The position numbers were made by a program, and so were the translations under genes. From Microbacterium sp. Root180 (lineage in GTDB: Bacteria > Actinomycetota > Actinomycetes > Actinomycetales > Microbacteriaceae): 64,000 bases of DNA. A model generated the notes under the pieces. That model was not told the origin of the DNA. It saw only the letters and a program-made list of their open reading frames with translations, and did not search any database. The stretch is from NCBI RefSeq assembly GCF_001428485.1, contig NZ_LMHS01000003.1, forward strand, positions 1,509,494-1,573,493, written 5' to 3'. Below are positions 17,264 to 25,888 of the stretch, piece by piece; the stretch's first letter is position 1, and the number at the start of each line of letters is the position of its first letter.

Positions 17264-19789
17264 ATGTTCGAGAGATTCACCGACCGTGCCCGTCGTGTGG
17301 TCGTCCTCGCCCAGGAAGAGGCGAAGATGCTCAACCACAACTACATCGGCACAGAGCACATCCTGCTCGGTCTCATCCATGAGGGTGAGGGTGTCGCAGC
17401 CAAGGCCCTCGAGAGTCTGGGAATCTCGCTCGACGCCGTGCGCGAGCAGGTGCAGGACATCATCGGGCAGGGTCAGCAGCAGCCGACCGGCCACATCCCC
17501 TTCACGCCGCGCGCCAAGAAGGTGCTCGAGCTGTCCCTGCGCGAGGCGCTGCAGCTCGGCCACAACTACATCGGCACCGAGCACATCCTGCTCGGCCTCA
17601 TCCGCGAGGGCGAGGGCGTCGCAGCCCAGGTGCTCGTGAAGCTGGGCGCCGACCTCAACAAGGTGCGCCAGCAGGTCATCCAGCTGCTCTCGGGCTACCA
17701 GGGCAAGGAGCCCGCGGGCGTCGCCAGCGGTGCCGGCGAGCAGAGCCAGGGCACCACCCAGGGCGGCTCGCAGGTGCTCGACCAGTTCGGCCGCAACCTC
17801 ACGCAGGCCGCGCGCGACAACAAGCTCGACCCGGTGATCGGACGCGAGAAGGAGATCGAGCGCGTCATGCAGATCCTGTCGCGCCGCTCGAAGAACAACC
17901 CCGTCCTCATCGGCGAGCCCGGTGTCGGAAAGACGGCGGTCGTCGAGGGCCTCGCCCAGGCCATCGTCAAGGGCGACGTCCCCGAGACGCTCAAGGACAA
18001 GCAGCTCTACTCGCTCGACCTCGGCTCGCTCATCGCCGGCTCCCGCTACCGCGGTGACTTCGAGGAGCGCCTGAAGAAGGTCACGAAGGAGATCCGCACG
18101 CGCGGCGACATCATCGTCTTCATCGACGAGATCCACACGCTCGTGGGCGCGGGTGCCGCCGAGGGCGCGATCGACGCCGCGTCGATCCTCAAGCCGCTCC
18201 TCGCCCGTGGCGAGCTGCAGACGATCGGTGCGACCACGCTCGACGAGTACCGCAAGCACTTCGAGAAGGATGCTGCGCTCGAGCGCCGCTTCCAGCCGAT
18301 CCAGGTCGCCGAGCCGAGCCTGCCCCACGCGATCAACATCCTGAAGGGGCTGCGCGACCGCTACGAGGCGCACCACAAGGTGCAGATCACCGACGGCGCC
18401 ATCGTGGCCGCGGCGAACCTCGCCGACCGCTACATCTCCGACCGCTTCCTGCCCGACAAGGCCATCGACCTGATCGACGAGGCCGGCGCCCGCCTGCGCC
18501 TGTCGATCCTGTCCAGCCCGCCCGAGCTGCGCGAGTTCGACGAGAAGATCGCCAACGTGCGCGAGCAGAAGGAAGTCGCCTCCGAGGAGCAGGACTTCGA
18601 GAAGGCCGCGTCGCTGCGCGACGAGGAGAAGTCGCTCCTCGCCGAGCGCCTGCGCCTCGAGAAGCAGTGGCGCTCGGGTGACGTCGCGACGCACGCGGTG
18701 GTCGACGAGGGGCTGATCGCCGAGGTGCTCGCCCAGGCCACCGGCATCCCGGTGTTCAAGCTCACCGAGGAGGAGTCCAGCCGCCTCGTCTTCATGGAGA
18801 AGGCGCTGCACCAGCGCGTCATCGGCCAGGAGGAGGCGATCGCCGCACTCTCCAAGACGATCCGCCGCCAGCGCGCCGGCCTCAAGGACCCGAAGCGCCC
18901 CAACGGCTCGTTCATCTTCGCCGGCCCCACGGGCGTCGGAAAGACCGAGCTCGCCAAGGCGCTCGCCGAGTTCCTCTTCGACGACGAGCACGCGCTCATC
19001 TCGCTCGACATGTCGGAGTTCGGTGAGAAGCACACCGTCTCGCGTCTGTTCGGCGCCCCTCCCGGATTCGTCGGATTCGAAGAGGGCGGCCAGCTCACCG
19101 AGAAGGTGCGCCGCAAGCCGTTCTCGGTCGTGCTGTTCGACGAGATCGAGAAGGCACACCCCGACATCTTCAACTCGCTGCTGCAGATCCTCGAGGAGGG
19201 TCGCCTGACCGACGGTCAGGGACGCGTCATCGACTTCAAGAACACCGTGATCATCATGACGACGAACCTCGGGTCGTCGGCGATCGCCGGTGGACCGGTC
19301 GGATTCCAGGTCGAGGGTGACAGCGGCACCACCTACGAGCGGATGAAGGGCAAGGTCAACGAGGAGCTCAAGCGCAACTTCAAGCCCGAGTTCCTCAACC
19401 GCGTCGACGACATCATCGTCTTCCCGCAGCTCGACAAGGATGAGCTGCGCCAGATCGTGGGACTCTTCACCAAGCGCCTCGGCGAGCGTCTGCTCGACCG
19501 CGACATGACGGTGGAGCTCTCGGTCGCCGCAAAGGACAAGCTCATCGACATCGGGTTCGACCCGGCGCTCGGCGCCCGCCCGCTGCGCCGCGCCATGCAG
19601 CGCGAGGTCGAGGACCGCCTGTCGGAGAAGATCCTGCACGGCGAGCTCAACCCCGGCGACCACGTGAAGGTCGATGTCGAGGACGGCGAGTTCGTGTTCG
19701 AGCACGGCCCGCGCGGCGAGAAGGTCGCGGTGGGCGTGGTCCACAGCGGCGAGATCACCGCCACCCCCGACCTCGCGGCGAACGCGTAA
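17264..19789 (+). CDS. clpC: ATP-dependent Clp protease ATP-binding subunit ClpC
   Basis: Hsp100 unfoldase that feeds substrates to ClpP; essential in many actinobacteria. The 841-residue protein starts [20 protein letters not shown]. It has two N-terminal Clp repeats (about 5-70 and 80-145; [21 protein letters not shown] and [21 protein letters not shown], quoted in part). AAA-1 has GEPGVGKT from residue 217, then a UVR/M region (about 415-460) and AAA-2 has GPTGVGKTE from residue 554. The ATG follows GGAGGAAAGACG. TTGCGG (17180-17185) and TACCCT (17201-17206) might be the promoter, though the 15-nt spacing is short. Ends in the strong terminator at 19801-19834. Confidence 0.97.
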   Translation: MFERFTDRARRVVVLAQEEAKMLNHNYIGTEHILLGLIHEGEGVAAKALESLGISLDAVREQVQDIIGQGQQQPTGHIPFTPRAKKVLELSLREALQLGHNYIGTEHILLGLIREGEGVAAQVLVKLGADLNKVRQQVIQLLSGYQGKEPAGVASGAGEQSQGTTQGGSQVLDQFGRNLTQAARDNKLDPVIGREKEIERVMQILSRRSKNNPVLIGEPGVGKTAVVEGLAQAIVKGDVPETLKDKQLYSLDLGSLIAGSRYRGDFEERLKKVTKEIRTRGDIIVFIDEIHTLVGAGAAEGAIDAASILKPLLARGELQTIGATTLDEYRKHFEKDAALERRFQPIQVAEPSLPHAINILKGLRDRYEAHHKVQITDGAIVAAANLADRYISDRFLPDKAIDLIDEAGARLRLSILSSPPELREFDEKIANVREQKEVASEEQDFEKAASLRDEEKSLLAERLRLEKQWRSGDVATHAVVDEGLIAEVLAQATGIPVFKLTEEESSRLVFMEKALHQRVIGQEEAIAALSKTIRRQRAGLKDPKRPNGSFIFAGPTGVGKTELAKALAEFLFDDEHALISLDMSEFGEKHTVSRLFGAPPGFVGFEEGGQLTEKVRRKPFSVVLFDEIEKAHPDIFNSLLQILEEGRLTDGQGRVIDFKNTVIIMTTNLGSSAIAGGPVGFQVEGDSGTTYERMKGKVNEELKRNFKPEFLNRVDDIIVFPQLDKDELRQIVGLFTKRLGERLLDRDMTVELSVAAKDKLIDIGFDPALGARPLRRAMQREVEDRLSEKILHGELNPGDHVKVDVEDGEFVFEHGPRGEKVAVGVVHSGEITATPDLAANA

Positions 19790-19800
19790 CGGCTGAACGA

Positions 19801-19834
19801 ACGAAGAGCGGATGCTGCGGCATCCGCTCTTCGT
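19801..19834 (+). terminator. Strong intrinsic terminator of clpC
   Basis: A perfect 15-bp stem (19801-19815 pairs with 19820-19834; ACGAAGAGCGGATGC on the left arm) closes a TGCG tetraloop, 11 nt after the clpC stop, and is followed by CGTTTC. Confidence 0.88.
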
Positions 19835-19859
19835 CGTTTCCGGGTGTCGCGGCAACTCT

Positions 19860-19935
19860 GTCGGAAAACGAGGAGAAACCGGGCGAGAGTCTGCGTGACC
19901 GGCGCACTCCGCGGCGAGTCTCCTCATTTCCCGAC
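19860..19935. repeat. Long-arm intergenic inverted repeat
   Basis: The 17-nt arms GTCGGAAAACGAGGAGA (19860-19876) and its inverse at 19919-19935 match at 15 of 17 positions around a 42-nt centre. It sits between the clpC terminator and the GNAT promoter and belongs with the other intergenic hairpins by position and size. Confidence 0.6.
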
Positions 19936-19960
19936 GCGCGCCACGCCCTACCCTGGACGG

Positions 19961-20467
19961 ATGAGCGAGTTCACGGTCCGGGCGGCCACGACGCAGGATG
20001 TGCGCGGCATTCAGGCGATGCTGGAGCCGTTCGTGCAGCGCCGGATCCTGCTCGGCAAGGACCTCGTCGTGCTGTACGAGGCGACCCAGCAGTTCGTCGT
20101 CGCCGAGAACTCGGACGGCGAGCTCGTCGGCTGCGGCGCGCTCCACGTCATGTGGGAGGACCTCGGCGAGATCCGCACGCTCATCGTCGTCGACGACTGG
20201 CTGCACCGCGGCGTCGGCCGGGGCATCGTCGAGCACCTCGAGGAGAACGCGCGGCGCCTCGGGCTCGCACGGCTGTTCTGCCTCACCTTCGAGGTGGAGT
20301 TCTTCACCCGCCGCGGCTTCGCGCCGATCGGCGAGCAGGTCGTCGATCCTGACGTCTACTCGCAGCTCATCCGCTCTCCCGACGAGGGCGTGGCGGAGTT
20401 CCTCGACCTCGCGCACGTCAAGCCGAACACGCTCGGCAACACCCGCATGCTGAAGGCGCTTCGTTGA
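19961..20467 (+). CDS. GNAT amino-acid N-acetyltransferase (ArgA-like)
   Basis: A 168-residue GCN5-type acetyltransferase. It has the acetyl-CoA motif A region TLIVVDDWLHRGVGRGIVEHLEENARRLG, followed by LFCLTFEVEFFTRRGFAPI (quoted in parts). These features match the short actinobacterial N-acetylglutamate synthases such as M. tuberculosis Rv2747 (recollection of family). If so it makes N-acetylglutamate for arginine synthesis; no arginine genes are nearby, so the substrate stays provisional. TACCCT at 19949-19954 lies 6 nt before the ATG, a leaderless signature. Its TGA overlaps the TTG start of the next gene. Confidence 0.85.
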   Translation: MSEFTVRAATTQDVRGIQAMLEPFVQRRILLGKDLVVLYEATQQFVVAENSDGELVGCGALHVMWEDLGEIRTLIVVDDWLHRGVGRGIVEHLEENARRLGLARLFCLTFEVEFFTRRGFAPIGEQVVDPDVYSQLIRSPDEGVAEFLDLAHVKPNTLGNTRMLKALR

Positions 20468-20730
20468 GACCCGGCGTCGGGTCGTACGTCTTCGGCTCCC
20501 TGGGTCTGCTCGCATTCGTCGCAACGGCGTACCTGTACGTCGGCGCCGCTGCCCTGCTGCCACCGTGGTGCATCGTCATCCTCGCGGCTGCGTGGATCGG
20601 ACTGCTGGCGTTCGCGATCTGGCTGATGCGCATGTCGCCCGGGTGGGTGCTCGCGATGCCGGTGCTCTCGGTGATCGTCCTCGCCCTGGTGACGGGCGTG
20701 CTCGAGTTCATCCTCGTCCTGACCTGGTAG
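20464..20730 (+). CDS. Small hydrophobic membrane protein (88 aa)
   Basis: Three closely spaced hydrophobic segments (about 8-30, 34-55 and 61-86) with almost no loops. It starts at a TTG that overlaps the GNAT stop (TTGA), so it is translationally coupled to it. No recognised family. Followed by a small GC-rich hairpin at 20751-20767. Confidence 0.7.
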   Translation: MRPGVGSYVFGSLGLLAFVATAYLYVGAAALLPPWCIVILAAAWIGLLAFAIWLMRMSPGWVLAMPVLSVIVLALVTGVLEFILVLTW

Positions 20731-20750
20731 ACAGGGCGCGCCGGGCGGGA

Positions 20751-20767
20751 GCGGAGGATGCCTCCGC
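20751..20767 (+). terminator. Short GC-rich hairpin between membrane and exported protein genes
   Basis: GCGGAGG (20751-20757) and CCTCCGC (20761-20767) pair around a 3-nt loop just before the TACCCT hexamer of the next gene. A weak terminator or part of the promoter region. Confidence 0.45.
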
Positions 20768-20780
20768 CTACCCTTGAAGG

Positions 20781-21482
20781 ATGACCGGTCAGTCCCCCCG
20801 CAAGCGGCACTCCCCGGCGGTGTATCGCCGTCGCAGGCTCTTCGTGCTGATCGCCGCGGTCGTGGTGGTGGTCGCGGTCGTCTGGCTGCTGGTGGCCCAG
20901 CCCTGGCGGGGTGCGGCATCCGAGTCCTCCGCTCCTCAGGTGTCGCAGACGCCGGATGCCTCGTCCCTCCCGGTTCCGACCGGCGAGGCCACCCCCGGGG
21001 CCACGCCCACGGGCGACGCTGCCGCGGGCGCTGGTGCGACGCCGAGCCCGTCGGGAACGCCGGGCTCGACCGTCGCGGTGTGCTCTGCGAGCGATGTGAC
21101 GGTCGAGGCCGTCACCGATAAGACCTCGTACGCTGCGGATCAGCAGCCGGCGTTCACGATCCGGCTGACCAACAGCGGCGGATCGGACTGCACGCTCAAC
21201 GTGGGAACGAGCACCCAGGTCTACACGGTGACGAGCGGCAACGACACGTGGTGGCGGTCCACCGACTGCCAGAGCGAGCCCAGCGACATGATCGTCACGC
21301 TCGAAGCCGGCCAGTCCGTCTCGAGTGCCGCTCCACTGGTGTGGGACCGCACGCGCTCGGCCGTCGCCACCTGCGGCGAAGACTCGCGACCGCGCGCAGC
21401 GGGCGGGGGAGCGTCGTACCACCTGGCCGTCTCGATCGGCGGGATCGCGTCCACGCAGACGACGCAGTTCCTGCTGTACTGA
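20781..21482 (+). CDS. Membrane-anchored exported protein of unknown function
   Basis: A 233-residue protein with a basic cytoplasmic N-terminus, one transmembrane anchor (about 21-42), a ~55-residue Ser/Pro/Thr/Gly-rich linker and an extracytoplasmic beta domain of ~130 residues with four cysteines (CSASDVTV, SDCTLNVG, STDCQSEP, ATCGEDSR). The domain resembles intracellular-proteinase-inhibitor or DUF4232-like Ig folds, but I do not claim a family. TACCCT at 20769-20774 is 6 nt upstream of ATG. Terminated by the hairpin at 21513-21542. Confidence 0.78.
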   Translation: MTGQSPRKRHSPAVYRRRRLFVLIAAVVVVVAVVWLLVAQPWRGAASESSAPQVSQTPDASSLPVPTGEATPGATPTGDAAAGAGATPSPSGTPGSTVAVCSASDVTVEAVTDKTSYAADQQPAFTIRLTNSGGSDCTLNVGTSTQVYTVTSGNDTWWRSTDCQSEPSDMIVTLEAGQSVSSAAPLVWDRTRSAVATCGEDSRPRAAGGGASYHLAVSIGGIASTQTTQFLLY

Positions 21483-21512
21483 CCGCGGCTCCGCTTCCCC
21501 GGGCACGGAAAA

Positions 21513-21542
21513 GGCCCCCGGGGTTGGGGACTCCCGGGGGCC
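21513..21542 (+). terminator. Terminator hairpin after the exported protein gene
   Basis: GGCCCCCGGG (21513-21522) pairs perfectly with CCCGGGGGCC (21533-21542) over a 10-nt loop, 30 nt after the stop codon. No T tract follows. Confidence 0.8.
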
Positions 21543-21600
21543 TGCCATCGTCGATGTAGACTGCGCCCCCAAGGCGCTGATCTTCGACAATGCTTGAGAA

Positions 21601-21816
21601 GGTGCTGGGGACACCACTCTCTGAGGTGCTGGGGACACCTCGCGTACTACGCTACGTTCTTCGTCCTGCATTGTCTGTCCCCACTTCGGTGGACAAATTG
21701 CTCAGGATTGCCGCAGTTTCGTGCAAATCTGTCCCCCAAACGGGGGACAGAACAGCGACACGCTCGGGCGTACGCTGAAAGCAGCTCCTTCACAGGGTTT
21801 GACGGCTGTCCCCAGC
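21601..21816. repeat. Cluster of GGGGACA/TGTCCCC direct and inverted repeats
   Basis: This stretch of the ~490-bp gap between 21483 and 21976 has no convincing gene and is less GC-rich than its surroundings. GGTGCTGGGGACACC occurs twice (21601-21615 and 21625-21639). TGTCCCCAC-TTCG-GTGGACA forms an imperfect hairpin at 21676-21695. A 9-bp stem CTGTCCCCC/GGGGGACAG with a 4-nt loop lies at 21729-21750, and GCTGTCCCCAGC at 21805-21816. TGTCCCC or its complement thus occurs six times in 216 bp. Could be a protein-binding array or the scar of a mobile element. Confidence 0.55.
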
Positions 21817-21976
21817 AGCAGTCTCGATCCCCTACGAGCAGTCGGGCCTCACGGGAGCAGAGGGCCCTCTCGGGTCGGTTGATGTCATCACCACACGAGG
21901 GGGCCGCTTGACGCCCGCACACAAGTGCGGGGCCGAAGCGTCCCCCCGGACCACTCCGACCCCGCCGGGCCCCTTG

Positions 21977-23551
21977 CTAGGGCTTGTCGCCGAACACCTC
22001 GGACTCCATGGCGTCGTAGCCCTCGGCCTGCGGATCGCGGTGCTCGCCGCCCGAGAGCGCGTACTCCTCTTCCGGCGAGAGCACGAGGCGGTGGCGGAAG
22101 TAGAGCCCGAAGCCGACCAGGATGATGACGTACACGATCGCGATCGCGATGATCGCCGGCTGGAACGTCGGGTTCAGAAGGAAGCCGACGAAGATCAGCA
22201 GGGCGATCGCCGCCGCGATGACCGCGCCCGTGATGCCCCACGGACTGCGGTACGGACGGCTCGCGTTCGGGAACTTCCTGCGCAGGATGATGAACGAGAC
22301 CATCTGCAGGAAGTACGCCAGGACCGCGCCCCACACGGCGATGTTGAGCACGATCGCTCCGGCGACCGCTCCGACGTTCTCCGGGTCGAGGCTCGCGAGC
22401 AGGTCGAGCACGACGAGGGCGACGAATCCGATCGCGGCGCCGACGAGGAGCGCCACCCACGGCGTCTGCCGCTTGCCGGTGAGCGACAGGAAGCGCGGGT
22501 AGTAGCCGGCGCGTGAGAGCGAGTACATGTTGCGTCCGTACGCGAACATGATGCCCTGCAGCGAGGCGAGCAGACCGACCAGTGCGAACAGGGCGAGCAC
22601 GGCGGCCCAGCCGTCGCCGACGATCGCACGGAAGCCGTCGAGCAGCGGTTCGAGCGAGAGGCCCGTCGCCTCAGCGCCGATGACACCGGTGTTGAGGAAG
22701 AGCACGAGAAGACCGGTGACGATCAGGGTGCCGCGGGCCCAGAAGCCTGCCTTCGGGATGTCGCGCACCGGGTCGTGGGACTCCTCCGCGGCCAGCGGCA
22801 GCTCCTCGATGCCGAGGAAGAACCACATCGCGAACGGCAGCGCGAAGAGGATCGGGAAGACGCCCTCGGGGAGGAACGTCGACGAGCCCGCCACCTCCGG
22901 ATTCGGTGCCATGTCCCACAGGTTGGCCCACTGGAAGGCTCCCGAGAAGATCGCCATCGCCGAGAACACCAGGATGATGCCGATCGAGATGATCGACACG
23001 ACGATCGCGAACTTGAACGAGATGTTCGCGCCCGCTGCGTTGAGCAGCACGAACACGAGGTAGAGCACGACGTACCAGACCCACATCATGTTCGCGCCCG
23101 CCGGCGACAGGTCGAAGCCCAGCAGCTCGGCGGTGATGGCGTTGGCGTAGGACGCGGAGAAGAAGACGATGACGGCTGTCGTCGCGACGTACTCGATCGT
23201 CTCGGCCGCTCCGGTGATCAGGCCGCCCCACGGTCCCATCGCGGAGCGCGCGAATGAATAGGCCCCGCCGGTGTGCGGCATGGCGGCCGCCATCTCGCCG
23301 ATCGAGAAGATCATTCCGTAGTACATGGCGACGAGGATCACGAAGGCGATCAGCATGCCGCCGAAGCCGGCGAAGTCGATGCCGAAGTTCCAGCCCGAGA
23401 AGTCGCCCGAGATGACGGCGGCGACCGCGAGCCCCCATAGGCCCCAGATGCCGGCCGACCGCCTCAGGCCGCGCCTGTCGAAGTACTCCTGACCTGCTCG
23501 GGTATAGGTCGCGCCACCGACCTTGGCCGAACCACCGCTCGACTGAGACAT
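21977..23551 (-). CDS. APC-family amine transporter (ethanolamine permease-like)
   Basis: A 524-residue amino acid/polyamine/organocation transporter with 12 predicted helices. The region GIWGLWGLAVAAVISGDFSG is near residue 35, with the APC signature MPHTGGAYSFARSAMGPWGG after it. The sequence most resembles ethanolamine permeases (recollection of the family). It is divergent from the gamma-glutamyl ligase gene, so it likely brings in the substrate of that pathway. The ATG at 23551 was chosen because GGAGG lies 5 nt upstream (an in-frame ATG lies at 23566). Confidence 0.88.
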   Translation of the reverse strand: MSQSSGGSAKVGGATYTRAGQEYFDRRGLRRSAGIWGLWGLAVAAVISGDFSGWNFGIDFAGFGGMLIAFVILVAMYYGMIFSIGEMAAAMPHTGGAYSFARSAMGPWGGLITGAAETIEYVATTAVIVFFSASYANAITAELLGFDLSPAGANMMWVWYVVLYLVFVLLNAAGANISFKFAIVVSIISIGIILVFSAMAIFSGAFQWANLWDMAPNPEVAGSSTFLPEGVFPILFALPFAMWFFLGIEELPLAAEESHDPVRDIPKAGFWARGTLIVTGLLVLFLNTGVIGAEATGLSLEPLLDGFRAIVGDGWAAVLALFALVGLLASLQGIMFAYGRNMYSLSRAGYYPRFLSLTGKRQTPWVALLVGAAIGFVALVVLDLLASLDPENVGAVAGAIVLNIAVWGAVLAYFLQMVSFIILRRKFPNASRPYRSPWGITGAVIAAAIALLIFVGFLLNPTFQPAIIAIAIVYVIILVGFGLYFRHRLVLSPEEEYALSGGEHRDPQAEGYDAMESEVFGDKP

Positions 23552-23697
23552 CGATCCTCCGTGCACTCGGGTGTGACGCGGGGTGCGTCTTTGCGCATGA
23601 TTGTGGCGCCTATTGGTGGGCTGTGTCTACCTTTGAGGGAGATTTCCTGATTACAGTGGAGCGGCGCCGGTCTTCCGCCGGGCGCCGGGAGGAGGGC

Positions 23698-25056
23698 ATG
23701 ATGCCGGGCAATCTGAGCGTCGCCGAACTGGATGCCGCGATCGCGGCCGGCGAGATCGACACCGTCATCGTCGCCTTCGCCGATGCCCAGGGCCGGCTCG
23801 TGGGCAAGCGCGTCTCGGCGCGCCTGTTCCAGGAGGAAGTGCGCGATCACGGGGCGGAGGCGTGCAACTACCTCCTCTCGGTCGACGTCGACATGAACAC
23901 CGTCGACGGCTATGCGATGTCGAGCTGGGAGAAGGGGTACGGCGACATGGTGCTGCTCAACGACCCCGCGACCCTTCGCCGGGTGCCGTGGGTGCCCGGC
24001 AGCGCGCTGGTCATGGCCGATCTCGGGTGGGAGAACGGCGACCCGGTCGTCCAGTCGCCGCGCGACATCCTGAAGCGTCAGCGTTCTCGTCTCGCCGACC
24101 GGGGCCTCGTCGCCTACTCGGGCACCGAGCTGGAGTTCATCGTCTTCGACGACACGTACCGGGATGCCTGGGCCAAGGGCTATCGCGACCTCACACCCTC
24201 GACCGACTACAACGTCGACTACGACCTGCTCGCGTCGGGACGCCTCGAGCCGCTGCTGCGCGACATCCGCCTCAGCATGGACGGCGCGGGCCTGTACACG
24301 GAGGGCGTGAAGGGCGAGTGCAACCTCGGTCAGCAGGAGATCGCGTTCCGCTACGCCGAGGTGCTCGAGACCGCCGACCAGCACACGATCTACAAGAGCG
24401 GCGCCAAGGCGATCGCCGACGCGCACGGCAAGTCGATCACGTTCATGGCGAAGTTCAACGAGCGCGAAGGCAACAGCTGTCACATCCACCTCTCCGTGCG
24501 CGGTGAGGACGGCACGCCCGTCATGGCGGGCGACGGTGCCTATGGGTTCAGCCCGTTCATGGAGCATTGGATCGCGGGCATCCTCGCGACGCTGCGCGAG
24601 TTCACGCTGCTGTATGCGCCGACGATCAACTCGTACAAGCGCTACGCGAAGGGCTCGTTCGCGCCGACCGGTGTGGCGTGGGGTCTCGACAACCGGACGT
24701 GCGCCCTTCGCGTGATCGGTCACGGGCACTCGCTCCGCCCCGAGAACCGCGTCCCGGGCGGCGACGTGAACCCCTATCTGGCGACCGCGGCGATCATCGC
24801 CGGCGGCCTCTACGGCGTCGAGAACGAGCTGCCGATGCCCGAACCGCTCACCGGCAACGCGTACGCGTCCGGCGTCGACCACCTGCCGACCACGCTGCGC
24901 GACGCGGCGCTGCTCTTCGACCAGTCCGAGATCGCGCGCGCCGCGTTCGGCGATGACATGGTCGACCACTATCTGAATCAGGCGCGGATCGAGGTCGAGG
25001 CCTACGACGCGGCGGTGACCGACTGGGAGAGGGTGCGGGGCTTTGAGCGCCTCTGA
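23698..25056 (+). CDS. Glutamine synthetase-like gamma-glutamyl ligase (amine/ethanolamine type)
   Basis: A type III glutamine synthetase-like protein of 452 residues. Catalytic-core motifs include YSGTELEFIVFDD (metal-binding EFxVFD), EGVKGECNLGQQEIAFRY, NEREGNSCHIHLSV (the HIHxS motif), KGSFAPTGVAWGLDNRTCALR and the metal/ammonia-site ENRVPGGDVNPYLATAA (parts). GS paralogs of this group (PuuA, IpuC, Streptomyces GlnA3/GlnA4) glutamylate polyamines, isopropylamine or ethanolamine rather than ammonia. Next to an ethanolamine-type permease, a PuuD-type hydrolase and an ALDH, gamma-glutamylation of an exogenous amine is the best inference. Start chosen at ATG 23698/23701, directly after GGGAGGAGGG. 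Overlaps the next gene by 14 nt. Confidence 0.88.
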   Translation: MMPGNLSVAELDAAIAAGEIDTVIVAFADAQGRLVGKRVSARLFQEEVRDHGAEACNYLLSVDVDMNTVDGYAMSSWEKGYGDMVLLNDPATLRRVPWVPGSALVMADLGWENGDPVVQSPRDILKRQRSRLADRGLVAYSGTELEFIVFDDTYRDAWAKGYRDLTPSTDYNVDYDLLASGRLEPLLRDIRLSMDGAGLYTEGVKGECNLGQQEIAFRYAEVLETADQHTIYKSGAKAIADAHGKSITFMAKFNEREGNSCHIHLSVRGEDGTPVMAGDGAYGFSPFMEHWIAGILATLREFTLLYAPTINSYKRYAKGSFAPTGVAWGLDNRTCALRVIGHGHSLRPENRVPGGDVNPYLATAAIIAGGLYGVENELPMPEPLTGNAYASGVDHLPTTLRDAALLFDQSEIARAAFGDDMVDHYLNQARIEVEAYDAAVTDWERVRGFERL

Positions 25057-25888
25057 GACACGACGGCCGGTGATCGGCCTCACGACCTACCTCGAGCAGG
25101 CGAAGCAGGGGGTGTGGGACGTGCGTGCCGCGTTCCTGCCGCAGCAGTACTTCGACTCCGTGACCGCTTCGGGCGGCATCGCGGTGCTGCTCCCGCCGCA
25201 GCCGGAGGCGGATGCCGCGGCCCCGGCCGTGCTCGAGGGGCTCGATGGTCTCATCCTGACGGGCGGGCTCGACGTGCAGCCAGAGCTATACGGCGCGCAG
25301 CGGCATCCGCTCACCGACCCGGCGCGGCCCGACCGGGACGCGTGGGAGCTCGCGCTGTTCCGTGGCGCGGAAGAGCGACGGATGCCGGTGCTCGCCATCT
25401 GCCGAGGGCTCCAGCTCGTGAACGTGGCCAAGGGCGGGACGCTGCACCAGCACCTGCCCGACGCGCTCGGCACCGAGCGGTACCGCGTCGGCGGGGGCGT
25501 CTTCGCGACGAACGAGGTGACCGTGGACGACGACTCGCGGCTCGCCGAACTCGTCGGCGCCGGCGCGCTCGATGTGCACAGCTACCACCACCAGGGCATC
25601 GACCGACTCGGCGACGGTCTCGTCGTGAGCGCGCGCACCGACGACGGTCTCGTGCAGGCGTTCGAGTCCGACGGCGACCAGTACCTCGTGGGCGTGCAGT
25701 GGCACCCCGAGGAGAACGCCGAGGACCGCCGCCTCTTCGCGGGACTCGTCCGCGAGGCATCCGCGTTCCGGGCGGAGCGGACGGGGAGCGTGGGGCGGTC
25801 AGGGAGCGTGTCCCAGAATCTGCCGCATGGCGCGCCCTCAACCGACGACAAGTGGGACATGGTGCCGACGGAAGTGGGACACGCATGA
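25043..25888 (+). CDS. Class I glutamine amidotransferase-like gamma-glutamyl hydrolase (PuuD-like)
   Basis: A 281-residue peptidase C26 protein. LDGLILTGGLDVQPELYG, the nucleophile elbow VLAICRGLQLVNVAKGGTLHQHL and the His/Glu pair in VGVQWHPEENAED (parts) match gamma-glutamyl-GABA hydrolase PuuD. Predicted to release glutamate from the oxidised gamma-glutamylated amine. Starts at TTG 25043, 14 nt inside the ligase gene. Odd: the family normally ends shortly after the LF..LV helix. Here the last ~25 codons (from SVSQNLPHG to VGHA) are read out of a repeat that recurs outside genes at 27251-27325, so the tail appears to be an insertion-derived extension. The stop overlaps the ALDH start (ATGA). 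Confidence 0.85.
   Translation: MSASETRRPVIGLTTYLEQAKQGVWDVRAAFLPQQYFDSVTASGGIAVLLPPQPEADAAAPAVLEGLDGLILTGGLDVQPELYGAQRHPLTDPARPDRDAWELALFRGAEERRMPVLAICRGLQLVNVAKGGTLHQHLPDALGTERYRVGGGVFATNEVTVDDDSRLAELVGAGALDVHSYHHQGIDRLGDGLVVSARTDDGLVQAFESDGDQYLVGVQWHPEENAEDRRLFAGLVREASAFRAERTGSVGRSGSVSQNLPHGAPSTDDKWDMVPTEVGHA
25807..25880. repeat. TGTCCC/GGGACA repeat copy overlapping the hydrolase 3' end
   Basis: GTGTCCCAGAATCTGCCGC lies at about 25808-25826 and differs at one base from GTGTCCCAGAATCCGCCGC in the 27251-27325 element. TGGGACA follows twice, in the next ~60 bp, in inverted orientation. The copy lies inside the coding sequence and supplies its final codons. Confidence 0.6.

Noticed and set aside
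17231..20563. 1110-codon minus-strand open frame opposite clpC
   Set aside because: Mirror of clpC codon periodicity; no domain, no ribosome site.
21590..21778. 62-codon plus-strand frame with a repeated VLGTP segment
   Set aside because: The repeat in the peptide just reflects the 15-bp DNA repeat; codon use is unlike the genome and there is no ribosome site.
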